From the NCBI GenBank assembly GCA_003586115.2, contig QVOM02000116.1, positions 34,747,946-34,811,945 on the forward strand: 64,000 nt of DNA, in the 5' to 3' direction. Positions 24,101 through 37,400 of the stretch are shown here, in pieces. Positions within the stretch are counted from its first letter, which is position 1. Each line of letters opens with the position of its first letter. The DNA comes from Salvator merianae (Eukaryota; Chordata; Lepidosauria; Squamata; Teiidae). The notes below the pieces were generated by a model. The model was not told the DNA's origin, searched no databases, and saw only the letters and a program-made list of their open reading frames with translations. Position numbers and translations under genes: made by a program.

Positions 24101-27100
24101 GTTCATGACACCTCACTTTGGCACCGGCCAAGGGGATATGCACAGCAAATAAGAAGAGACTACTGTATAGTGAACATGCAGCTTGGAAACTGCTTGGGAG
24201 TCTTTTTTTTTTTAATAGCTTCTGATGCAAATCAGATGTCCAGAACTGAGAATAATGCAGACAAACATGATTTAATTTTTAAGCCCCTTTTTTTGTACAT
24301 TTGATGGAATGGATATACATGGCATATTTATCAGAGAGTTAGGAATCTGATCACTCTGGAAGTACAGTTGGAATACATCCAATGAGTGTAGATTATTAAA
24401 AGGCTTTCGACACTGGACATCAGTGGGAAGGATGAATCTACACATCAAAAGACCACAATCATGATGTTAAATTACATTTCTGTCCACAAAGTTGAAGCCT
24501 CACCCACAAACAAGTTAACCAGACAATTTTACAAGTGAATAACTGCTGGATCCAACCAGAGTACATTAGAGCACATCAGTGTTGTTTCCAAACTAGATAT
24601 GAAGGTGTATGTGAGTTCCTCTGGTGTTGATCAGCTTCTGTTATATATCAAGATATTATGTAAACCATGATCATGGCTGGCTATTTGTTAAAAGCTCTAC
24701 TGTAGTTTCCCGTATTATTTCAAAAAGGTGCATATGTGCCTTTGTTTCTGTGTGCACACTCACACACAGGAATTGCCAGGCAGCATGTGTTAAGGGTAAA
24801 GAAATCTTATAGGAATGTGTGTTGGTGACCTCAGTATATGCCTTTAACTGTTAGTTTTGGTAAAAGGCACAGATTTCCCCATCACACCCCAAAGACCCTC
24901 AAAACAAGCAGGGAAGCTTAACGGGGACGGATTATTCCAATGAAAATTTTGGAAAGAGACTGCTGTCCACAACTAGTCATTCGAGAATAACAGTTAGTAG
25001 CTGGGGAGCTTGAGGAAGAGGGAAAGGAAAATGTAAGACATGCTTGGTAGAAGAATATCAGTCCGCGTCTCCTGCTGTGGGGGTATGGCTTTGGTGGGGC
25101 AGCTGGCCACCTTGCTAAGGGCTGACACTTGCGTGCAGGGGGCAAAATATCTGGGCCTTTCACAAGCTGGTCTCTACGTGCAGGTGCTGGCAACTGTCTG
25201 AGCATCTTCAGAGTGCTTACGCTCCTGACCTTAAGAGCCCTTCCCCCACCCAAGGGTGTAAGTGATGGTCCTCAGTTGCTTCAAAGTGGCCATCAATAGT
25301 TTGTACGCTGCACTGGAGGTAAGGAAAGGGTGTCTCTGGCCATGTAGTAGAGACGTGCCTCCGAGGCAGGGAGTTGTCTGTCAATTCACTTTCATGCTGT
25401 GACTATAACAGCACGACAATTCTAATCTGATGCAACATGATTGTCAGGAGATCCACTGGTTTAATGGAGTAGCCACTATTGTTTTTCAGAGCAGAGCATT
25501 CCATAAGTTCATTATGCATATTGGGAAGAATGTTTTCTTTGTAGTGAATCTTTCACCTTTAGACTTTGTTGTGCCATTTGCAAGGTTCCTGAATTTTATT
25601 TTTGGTCCCTTTGATTAATAATTTCATAAACTATTATTGACACTTGTTTCTGTAGTTAATCTTCAGGACTGTGTTCCTATTAGTTCTCTTCTCCTGTATG
25701 ATTTATTTTTCTCTCACTGGGAGGGTTTTTTAATATTAAAAAAAAAATACATTTTCCTGGAAATGGCTGATGGCTCCTGCTGTGAGTAATTTGGAAAGTC
25801 TCTACACAGTTTTGCTCATCTACAAAGCATACTGCTTAAAAACCATCATATTGTACAGTGTGTACCAGAGAGATATTCTGAATCTGTTGCAGAGATGAAA
25901 TTATTGTTTAGCTTTGATTCAGTGAAAATGCTGCAGGATTTACTGTAATTAAGTATGTGAATAACTGAACTCACTGAAGGTTCCTTATAATTGCTGCCTA
26001 AAGGTCAACAGATCACAAAGAATGTTTCAAGATAAGTCATTTCCTACAGAAAAGCATAATATTACATACATTCTTCAACCAAGGATGGAATTCCTTCAAC
26101 ATATGTGCATTTCTTCACAAATGTAGTTTTTTGTGTGAGAATAAACTGCCTCCATTGTAAAAGCTATTATATGTTTCTTTAATGTAAGACATTTTTATCC
26201 CATTTTTTTGGCCCCCAAAGCTCCAGGAACAGCCTGTAAAATTTTATTAAGGAAAAAAATACCTCGAGGTTGTAAATTAAATGTCAAAACAGAGAGGACG
26301 AGTGGAATGGGTGGAAGAAGGGAAAAAAGGCAAGATTTCTTCAGTAGAGTTCATGCAGAATATCTTGTAGTGGATCAAGGCATAGTTTGGAGAGACTAAA
26401 GGGAAGCTTCCGGGTGCAGCCTCACCTTCCATCATTATTTATGCATTTAGTTATTTTTTTACGGCTTACCATTAAACAAAGACTCATAGGAAGCGTACAA
26501 TGGTTCTGATCTGTGACTTTATTTTATGTATTTTTATTTCCAGTCATATATATCCTGCTCCTCACTATATGGTCCCAGGACAGGTTACAATTAATAAAAA
26601 CATTAAAATACAGTACGATCCAATAAAAGTACAATCTTCCCTCACCCTCTGCCGTCAACCCCACCACTGCAGGATTACATCAGCTCCCTATAAAGGAGCT
26701 GTGTTCCAAAGGCCTGGAAGAATAGGTGAGTCTTCATCAGGTGCCAAAATCTATGTAGCCTTGGTGCCTAGCATACTTCTGGAATAAGGCTATTCCAAAG
26801 CTTGGAGGCTGCCACAGAGGCTCCAAAGCTTGGAGGCTGCCACAATGGCTCCCTTGCCATTGTCCCCTTAATCTTTGAGGGAGCTAGGATCTCCAGAAAG
26901 CCTTCTCCTGATGACCTCAGTCGCCTGACAGGTCTATAATGGAGCAGGTGATCCTTCAGATATTTGCTGTTCCTGAAGCTGAGTGAAGAGTCAGATGGAG
27001 CTGCTCATTTGACAGAGCAAGAGATGAAGTTGCCTGTCTTTCTGCAAATGAAATGACTGCTGCGGAAAGCTGTTAAACGGGGCAGGGGATGTCAGCAGTT

Positions 27101-30100
27101 TAAAACAGTGATTCTTCCAGATATTGATGAACACAACTCCTAGCATTCCTCTCCAAGGATTCCATGTCACCTTCACTAGACATACTGGGAGTTGTTGTTC
27201 GGGAACATCTGAAGGACCGTTTGAGAACCATTGGCTTAGACAAGTGTTAGTGCTATTGACAGCAACTTGCTATGAGAGCGACTTTTTTGTGTGTGTTTCT
27301 GACATCACCTAGATCTGGTAAAACTGGAAAAATTAATTTTAGATGATTTTAGGTCTTTTAAATGACTAATTCACAGTCATCAAATGTAGATGCCTTCTGG
27401 GGAAATGGAAGAAGTCATAGGGATGTTTTTAACATGGAACAGTATTTTGTGTGTATGGGGAGACCTAAATCGGCCCTTGTTGAAATCTTCAGATACTGAG
27501 TGCCTAAAACTTAGCATCTCTTGCCTGTAGAAAAGTGTAATCATATTAATAGGTCTCTTGCTGTGCCTTGGGAACGTGGAGCTGGGGATGGAATAAAAAG
27601 AACTTTTTGTTAGAATTTAGCACTGTCAATCCAAGCCCACTGATGTACTTGATTTGGACAAGATCCTCTGATTTTTCTGGAACTTACTGCTAATTTGCAA
27701 ACTACTTCATGATCCAGCCAAATTGGGTTATTGAGGAGCAGTAGCTGCCAGACAACTAAAGTTAATTGGACGATTTACATTCAAAATTGCTTAACACAGT
27801 TTGATTGCTTTTTGGGTACCTTATCAAACCTACTGTCAAGTTGGCAAAAACCATGACAAAAACCTTTAATTGTGTGCTTCTTGGTGAATGGAATGGGAAT
27901 GGATTCTGTAATGAAAAAGGTACTGTACAATATTTCCCCAGCCCACAGTGTACAATACTATGGTTCCTATATTGGATGGCTAGGCTACCTACTTGTGAAA
28001 GAAAAATAGGAGTCATGAGCCTAAGACTCCAGGGACAAGAAGAATGAAAATAAAATAAAAGTTGACTTGTCCTTTCCCCCTCCCACACTTTCTGCAAGTG
28101 CAATATGTAAAAAGGTGCTGTTGTAAGCTTTTTTTAAAAAAATCATTTTAATTCTATTTTGTCAGCCCTACAGCATATCTTCCACCAAGATACTGTAAAA
28201 TGTAGCTCAATTTGCAGGTAAATTCTGCCTTCCTGCTCCAAAATTGTGTGGGATTATCCAGGAATCACCCTTTTTGTCCTTCTACCAGCAAAACTGGAAA
28301 TATCAGTGTGCCCAGGTGTTTGGAGAGAGTCAGATGCAGTTTTAGCCATTTCTTTGGCATCCTGTTCTCCTTTGTTTAACAAAAACTCCTCTTACCTTCC
28401 TTAGAAGTTCCTGGAAGTTGCTATTTTTCTAGTCATTATTCAGGGTGCCCGCAGAGTACTTGTCCAAGTGTGCCTCCAGCTACATTTTTCCCTATAAAAA
28501 GGACTCCAAAACACACAGGCCTATGTTCACTCACTTTTACACACACACACTCACACACACACGGACACAGAGAGTTACTTGGGAACTTATTCATTTTTAC
28601 TAGCTGGAAGGAACTTGCAAACAACATCACTCATTAAGAACGGGTATCTCTCTCCTGTCTTCCTGGAATGGTCTGCAAATAGCAGCATCTCACCTCTGTT
28701 TCTTTCTTAAACCATAATTTTCCTTTCAGAATCTCTCTCTTCTGATTCCCTGCCTATTCAAGATAACCTAGTTGTTTCATTCAGTAAATATTTTGAGTCA
28801 GTAAACTTTAAAATAAGCAACCTTCTTTCATTTGTATGCCATCTGAGATAATAAAATTCCCCATTTGCTATGTCTCTGTGCTTGCTGGATAAAGGCGTGC
28901 CAAGGCAAAAACCCCCACATATGACTCTGGGCATGTATAGAGTGCCAGATCATATTTTGTAACAATAATTGTGACTGCAACAGAGACATGGTAGTTATAC
29001 CAGGTTAATGATTGTGGAATACCAGGTGTGCGTTCTTGAACTTGTGATGCAGGTGCACCATTAAAAGATGTCTGTTTTTTCTCTTTTCTTTATTGCCTAC
29101 AGACTTTTGTGGCTGCATTTTCCATTGAATTATTTATGTTACTATAAACTGTCATTAGAAAGCTTTTCTGACCTGAGTGAAAACAAGTAGTTTATATATG
29201 TATCAGTATATGTTCGTGTTATGAATACAATTTGTAGAGTCTCTGATGATTACAGGAAAAAACCCAAATAATTAAATTAGTAAGGCAAATATTGTTGTTG
29301 CACTATATTGTGTTCACAGGCCATTTTTTTTTCACATGGGAGCAGTGTGGTTTCTCTTTTACAACATTATGCTCTGCTCTGATACCATTAGGACCTCAAA
29401 TTCACATGGCAGGTTGTTCCCCGCTCCACCCAAGCAGTTACCATTGTGTTGACCTTCCCACACATAAAGGGAAATTTCTAGTCTAATGTTAACTGGAGCA
29501 ACATGAACAATGACCATGGGAAAGTGACAGATATGCATATTTCTATTCTGTGAGCCAGTTTTAATCTTAGGAACAGGATTTTTCAAATCTTTCCTGATCC
29601 CCACAGCTCAGAGCAACTTGAATACCAAAAGCTTGTGAATTCAGTTTCCAGCGTCTCTGGGGAAGGAGGTTTGGTGAACCATTTCCATACCTTTGCCAAG
29701 AAACGCCATCAATTGACCCTCAGTTTTGAGGAGAATGGAAGTTTCCTTCTGTTTCTATCCCTTCCCTTCCATCAGCCTGATTTTAGACTAGTTCCTTTCT
29801 CCTTTGAAGAGTTTTCCATCTTTGAGGTGTCATCCAAAAGACAGTGGGTGATAGGAGGGAAATGTTTTGCTTGTTTTACAGGTGAGTTTGCCAGACAACA
29901 ACAGATGCAGGCAAGGGTTGCCTCATATGTAAGGTTAACATTGGAAGGTCCCTTCTTACTTTGTATTGCCCATAGTTTACTGATTGAATGCAGCTGGAAC
30001 CCACTAGTGGCCAGTGCTCCTTATTGTTGGTGAGGTGTAGAGCAAGGCAACTAGGAGGAGATGATACTTTGCATTATTGTAGTTGACATTGAATTTAGTT

Positions 30101-31396
30101 TGAGTCCTGGTGATTGGATGGACAAATAATGGTTTTTAGTAATTCCTCCTAGCTTTTTCAAGGCACTCCGCTACTCTCTTTTTATTTCATCCCACCATCT
30201 CGGCTATTGTCTTCTCCTTCTTGTCAAGCATAATGCTTTAGTCTTGCCTTTTATTTGCTCACATTATATGTCTGAAGTATGTGAGCTTCTTCTTGATGAT
30301 CATTGCCTCAGCAGTAGTAAAGATTTATTTGATTCATGACCGAACAAGTTGTTCTTGCAGACTGTGGTGTTCTTAGAAACTGCTGTCACATCCACAGTTC
30401 AAGGGCACCTACCTTTTTTTTTCATTCTCTTTCTCAGTGTCCAGCTTTCACAGCCAGGCATCGTAACAGGGAAGACCATTGCTTTAATGATTCTGAGCCA
30501 CTTTTTTGTCTGAGAAATGTCGTTATCTTATATTAGTTTGACTAACTTTAACTGCATCCAGACAAAGGCTGAATGCAACCAAGATTTGTGGTATGAAGTG
30601 AGAGGCAGTTGTGTGCTGATGTTGGGGCAGGAGGCACGGCTAATAGACACCACTTGCCTTATGACAGCTCCCATCCTCTGGAACATTCAGTGCTGCAGAG
30701 AACTTGTCTCAAGGTTTTCACATGGGTCACTTCTGTGAAAGACTGGAAATGGACCTGGAAGTCAGCCATTTTTGATCCTTTCAAAAAGTGGCTAAGAGTT
30801 GCTTCCTTTCTCCCTTCATGCATCTACAGTGGGGTGGAGGGCATATGAGCTGGCACAACTGCCCCAAGAACCCTTCACACTCGACTGCTAGTGAGTTGCC
30901 ATGTGGGATGGTTGTGGCAACTCATGGGCCAGTTAAGGGTATGCCCACCCAGGTCCACAGGCTTCATGACATTTGTCCACCCATGGCCATAGGGTAACTG
31001 GGGGACGCACGAAACACCCATGTGAATGCTTTGTTATTGCTTTCTTCCTTAGGGTTATTCTCCTTAATTCGGTCTTCTTCCATTTCTTCACTATCAACTG
31101 TGAATTCCTCAAATCTGTATGTTGGCATTATCTTTGTCATCTTAGTATTTATGCTTTCCATTTTCACTTTCTTAATGAATTCTTCTAAGGCAATCTCCAG
31201 ACAGCATGAAGCAGTGCAGGATGTAAAATAGATCCTGCAACTGCCTTTTGTCATGACCCTCCAGATCCAGATGTTAAATAGATTTGTTTGCGTTCATGTC
31301 TGGTGAGTTGCTTAGGAAATTGCTTTTGCTGGTAACTTCAGGAAGCAAACCAAGTGCCTCCTTCCTCCCTCCCTCCCTCCCTCCCTTCCTCCCTCC

Positions 31397-31430
<34 letters not shown>

Positions 31431-34400
31431 GCATGCTTGCTGGCTCCCTAAAGTTCCTAGTGAGATGATGATGTATGCACCTCGCCAAACATTCAGGATT
31501 GGGGAAACGTGGTGTCACTACTGCATTTTTTTGTGGTAGCTTTGCAATATATTTTTTAAGCATTGCAAACGGCATTGGATGGGGAATGACGTGGGTATGT
31601 CTGGTAATTTCAATTCAGTGTCAAGAGGATTGTGGAGTTTACCTCATGTCTGGAGGCACCCTAAGGACTTGATCACACCATAGCAGATTAATCCGGTTTG
31701 GGGCACCATGGAGTGGTAGGAAGGCAATGCCAGCGTCCCTCTTGAATGCCTGCAAGGTCAGGTATTGGCTGGAAAAGGAAAGGGAAACCCTCCCTGTGCC
31801 TGCCTAGGAAAGTTCGGGTACCGTCCCAATAGTCCTCTCGCATATTCACATAACCAGAAGGTGGAACTGAAACAGTCCTGAGTGCTGAGTAGTTTGGATT
31901 TGTGGGGAATGGTTTGGATAAAAATTGGAAGGGCATTTTGGGGTGTGATCCCTGGGAACCAGGACCCTGAGACAGTCTTAAACATCAGGTGTTACCGCAG
32001 CCTAGATCTTTCAGCCTACAGAGAGGTGCTGTCTGTATTTCTTAAATTGTTCCAGTTTCTTGTAGTTTTCCTGGTGATAGCACCAAATTATCTTCTATTA
32101 CCTTCTTCAGGGATATTTCAAGATAATGAGGAAATATGTTATGTTTGAATAAACAGGCCAGTAAACTGAACAGAGTGAATAATACTAACCCTGAAATGAA
32201 GTATATATGAAGGAGCAAAAGAAAGTGGTCAGGGAGAACCGGATGCTGGTCTTGTGGATGGGCCAGCTCTGCTGGAACCACATGCCAGATTAGCTTTGTT
32301 TCTTAGAGGATACTCGAAAACCCTGTATACTGAAATGTACAGTGGTTTGCCAAGAGCTCAATTTTGCATGTGGCATTAGCTAAGTATCACCTGCTGACTA
32401 TAAACAGGAAACAAACTCTTGCAATTTCAGGTCCTTCTAGCGTACGCAGTGGAAACAGATTTCTGTTACGTGATTTCTGTTTAGTGTGTCTTCAGTTCCA
32501 TTTCTGAGATGCTTATAATTCTTAGTGGACAACCCTAAGTAAAGGCTGTAATTCAACCATCTGCCTATCCAATATTTGTAAAATCTGAAACATAGCCTAA
32601 TAAATATCTGAATCTTTTCATTGCATACTGTAATATATGTCAGTTTAACTTAATGTTAGCTTTGTTTGGTGGTAGTCAGTTTCTTGCACGTGTGCTGTAT
32701 CAGTCCCAGATTTTCATGGACCATACGAGGTGTGATATTCACCATCTTCTTACTAAATATAACATGCAGGCTGAGAAACTGCAAATAATCTTAGATGAAA
32801 AAGAAAATCTGATAATGATCAAGACAAGGTGCCCCAGTCTTACCATGCTCAGGAAAATCCCTCCATTGAAGCTAGCATTAGCTTTGGACGGAAATTCCCT
32901 ACTGGCATATTTCACCATGAGTGCTCTACATCTGAGATTCAGGAATGGGCCTCTGTGTCCCAGAACTGACCTTAGTGGAACAGAGTAGATCAGACATGTC
33001 TCTTTTCCTAGAAGTTAATCACTGCTTATTGAAGAATGGCAAACAAAATGTCATATGCATTTTTAATTGCAAAGTGTTCTTCATATTGACTAAAAAGGAG
33101 CTGGAAACTTTCCCAAATTTGGAGAATTTGGCATCGGTTGTGTTTATTTGTGGTGGTTTGTTGAAGGAACTTTGTATTCTGTGCTTAAAAAGGGGAAAAA
33201 AAAATAGATTTGTATGTTAAAGTGCTTAAAGATTTGGACCAGGAAAAGCAGAAACCTTTTCTGACCCATAGAAACTTTGCAGATAGGACATTTTAATATA
33301 TTTTCTTGTTTCATGCATATTTCCAGGAGTCTGAGCCAGGCTGTAGCTACTTAAGAGGTGGCAAAATAAGCAATGCACTGGCATATCAGCACATCACAGC
33401 TTTGCTCACTGCTTCCTCTCATCTTTCCTCATGTTCTAGTGCAGAAATTTGATTATCATTTGGTTATTCAGTCTTTCTGGGAGTGGCTGTAGTTCAGTGG
33501 CAGGGCAAACAAGTGACAGGTACAAGTTCAAGCCCCACCCTCCCTCTCTCCTTCCCTCCCACCCTGGCAGAACTACATTCAGATGAAACCATGCATCAAA
33601 GACACCAGGTGAAGAGGTATGATTTGACCGGATGCCATGCTTTAACGTCACAAAGTGAGGGTTTTCTTGTGGTTCTGCCACCCTCATAGGTGCGACAGGT
33701 TGTGGCATGCTTAGGGTTCTGTGGTTCTGCTTAGGGTGGGGGAGGGAGGGTTGTGTTTTATACTGCATCATAATTATGTTTTAACTCATATAAAGTTTAT
33801 CTTTTTACTGCCGTAACTTGCTCTGGGACCCTCGGGTTGAAGGGTGGGGTATAAATAAATAAATATCAGACCAGCCATTCATGTAAGGACAGCATACAGA
33901 GGCTGAGAAGCCTAATGCCATTTTGTTGGGCACCTGGAAGCTGCTCTGGAAGCAGGGTGCATCTGGATGCCTAGCTAAAACAGCCCCAGTCGGCATATAC
34001 AGAGGCGGAAACTTTTATTCCCAGTCTCTGCAGTTTGGGATGAGCAACCATTCTTTGCTGGATTACCTGATCTGACCTGGGATTGGTCCAGCATGTTGTG
34101 GGACGATGCACACCATGTGGAAATGGCCCATGTGTTCAGTGATGTGAATACTTGAGCATCTGGATTTACTGGAATGATCTTTTTTTAAAGAAAAAAAAAA
34201 AAGAAGGCAGGCTGGATATATCATGCGGCTTGCAAACCACGTGCTGTGCCCAGAGGGGTCCACAAACAAAAAAATGTTGTTACATGAACCCCTCTGAACC
34301 AGACATGCTCCCATGTGCAGGGGTATTTTAATTAAGAGTCTGGTTTCATGAATACATAATTGATGAACTGAATCCAAGGGAAAATGGAGAGGGAGGACTT

Positions 34401-37400
34401 TGAACCGCTCTGATTGTTAATGATAATAAAAGAATAATTTTAGTAAATTAATAGTGGATATTGAGGAAGAATCTTTAGCACAGAGAATGCAATATCTAAG
34501 CTGAGAAATGTCTGTTGGCTAAAAACATATTTGTAAAATTGGTTGAGCCACAGTATTGAGGAAAAAGGTTGCTTTTAAATGACAAGGAAAGGCAAAGCTG
34601 TTCTGGTAACAATATAACAGAAAAAATGTCATAGGGAGTGAAGGCAGAAGATCTAGAAGGCAAAAAGAGCTTAAGTGAAGAACTGCAAGTGGAGTCACAG
34701 GGCTACAGAGTCGAATTTGAACATTCCAAGGTAGAACAGTCTCCATGGTGTGGCAGCCTTCTGGAGTGTGAGGGCTGAAACAGCCCAGAAATGGACTTCC
34801 AGCATTTGCAGTGTGGATGGCGGCCTGCCCGCCATGACAACAGCCGCAGAAATGTCCAACCGCTGACATGGTGACCAGGGATGTTGTGTGCAAGCGCACA
34901 GCTGCAGCCGTGCTGCGGCCTGCAGCGTTTGCACCAGGAAGTAGGTGTGAATGCTGTGTACTGCTGTGGACAACGATTTAGTTGTCTACAGCTAATAACA
35001 ATTGGGACCATCTGCAGATGCACCTGACCTCTCGGGCCTCCACAGTGTGTGGATGCACCTTGCTAGTGAGCGTGCAGAGACTCACTATCAACCAAGTGCG
35101 AACAGGCCCACAGCAAAGTGAGCTTCTGGTCAGTTTCTTTCTGTGTTTTGGTAGGAGAAGGAGTGTAGGCAGGAAGAGTTTGAAAAGAGCATTCTTGGTA
35201 CCTGTCCTGAAGGTTTCTAAGTGAACTGACTGCAGTTCCTGGTTCTTAGGAGTCTAAGGCCATTTCCGCACTCATCTTGCTTGGAACGGTTTAACTATTG
35301 CTCCCCAGCCTGTTCTAGACCAAGCACAGCAGGTTCTGACTGCACTGAGAGGGTGGGGATGATGTCTATCTGAGACCAACACTGACAGCAATGTGGAATC
35401 TCCATAGCTGTTCTGATCCACCCAACTGACTCCCTGCCCAAGGCATCACTCACTCTTGCCAATGTGCATTGTATCTGGTGCACAAGGACGAGGCTTCACA
35501 GAACAATCTTTGAAGGTAGCATGCTGGCCTCCGTGTCAGGGTTTCAAAAATATTTGAAGCTTGCATAAGCTTTAAGATGGGACTACAGTGTTTTCCTTGT
35601 TCTGGACCAGCGTAGAAGCACCAAAGGCTGCACAGATGTAGGCTTCTTCAAACGTATTTATGGCTAATCTGGAATAGAGATCTCTTAAGACAGTTCTGGG
35701 TCAGAATAGCACTAGTCCCATGTGGACAGAGCATTTTAGGTAGGCACTTGGTCCAGTCTACTGACCAAGTGTGGAAATGGCCTAAAGCATCCAGTTAAAG
35801 TGCAAGGACCCTATCAGGTAGCATAGGAAAGAACAAAAGTAGAATGGGGCTTCTGGCTTGATAGTGGTTTCAGCATGCCAGAGCATGCCTTTGGCTTTCC
35901 AAGGAAAGCAGCAGCTTCAGTGGAAGTTCTTCTTCAGAGGTGAAATGTGCAGGAACAGATTCAAAGAAAAGCAGAACTCAAGAGCAGCAAAAGGATTGAA
36001 CCAAGAACTTAATGCTCTACTCCTGGATACTGGACTGGAAGATTCAATGCTGGAACTCCTGAACTTTTAGATAGAAGTGGACTAGGCACTTCATGCTTGC
36101 CTCCGAGATCCAAGCATGGGGAATCTGGCCCATTTCTATACCCTTATCAAACTTTATCTACCTGTAAAGTAGAAGAGTTTCAGTAGGATGCATTTTGGAG
36201 CTTCTTCAGAGAACAGGCTAGTAGAGCCACTTAGCAGGAAGAAGTTTGGGTTCCCACCTTGGACATTTTGATCTTATCAACACAAGCGTGATGGGCCAGG
36301 CTCCTGGAGAAAGTGCTTGATTAAGTCTGTTCAGTGGCTTTCCTGGGTATGTAAACTGAGGTAGCTTGCATCAGTGATGCCCACTGGCATATTTACTGAA
36401 CACAATAGAATTGGCTGGACAAGGGTAATCTTTTCCAACTCTGTTCTGCTACTGCTGGCCTTGCGATGACCTCTTGACTCTAGCAGCTCCTTTCTTTGGT
36501 TGGTCATGCAGCCTAACTTCCACCCAACAGAACTATTTTACATTTCAGAGTGGCAGGGTGTACAGCAAGGAGCAGCATGAGGTTTTCATGTTACACAGTT
36601 TTCAGGGTTCCCCACCACACTTCCATGCGTCATTTATCTTCCTGATCACAGTGTGGTAGAGATGTGACTATTATGTGGATTCCACCATGAAAATCTACTT
36701 TTTTACTACTATTTTTTGATATTTATGAGTTCTGTTGTAGCACAGTGGTTTGTGTCTTACTAGAACCTGAGAGAACAAGATTCATATATTCAGACAACAG
36801 CAGAAAGTCATTGGTGGGTTGACCTTCGGCCAGCTGCTGCCTCTGAACCTAACTTTACTTCACTTGTTTGTTGTGAGGACAAAATGCGGGGGCAAGTGAA
36901 TAGTATTTCCTGCATCAAGCTCTTTGGAGGAATGGCAGGGTAGAACTGCAAGATGTAGTGCAGTGCAGTTTGTCAGCTACTTCAGACTGGTGAGGAATGT
37001 ATTTCTACAGGAGCCAGGAATGGCTCTTGAGAATCACCTACTGCTAATCTTTGCTTGTGGTAGACTTTCTTCATGTTTGCTTATCACGTTTGGGGCATTT
37101 GTCTAACTATCATGTTGTCTCCCTTTCTTCCTTTCTCCTCACTTAGGTGTCATGGCTCTACTGAGGCCACTACTTCTGGATGTGGTTCCAAATATTCAAC
37201 AGACAGCTGCTTTGGCTCTTGGCCGGCTTGCCAATTATAATGATGACCTGGCAGAAGCAGTAGTAAAGGGAGATATTCTTCCACAGCTCGTGTATTCGTT
37301 GGCCGAACAGAACGTAAGGAACCATTATTATCTGATGCTTTTTCTCAGTGCCAAAGAGGGTTAAAAAGATCTTCAGTCTTAATTAGATATTTAATAAGAT

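Larger units (their letters stand above)
13109..37146 (+). other. SPAG6: SPAG6 intron 2 (24 kb)
   Basis: This very long intron splits Gly41. It holds a SINE with TCC/TTC tail (15085-15424), an antisense L1 (about 16090-18790), LINE tails (21600-21690 and 33770-33870), a TAA-flanked element (22069-22508), an L2-like LINE (26500-26985), an inverted repeat (27101-27240), an antisense RTE LINE (30140-30485), microsatellites and a Harbinger-like MITE (35258-35782). No further exon was recognised. Stretches 19000-21500, 22600-26400 and 28600-30100 show nothing I can identify beyond short fragments. Confidence 0.85.

Noticed and set aside
31664..31961. Possible TIR element with gatcacacc ends
   Set aside because: The matching ends are only about nine bases and no target duplication is clear.
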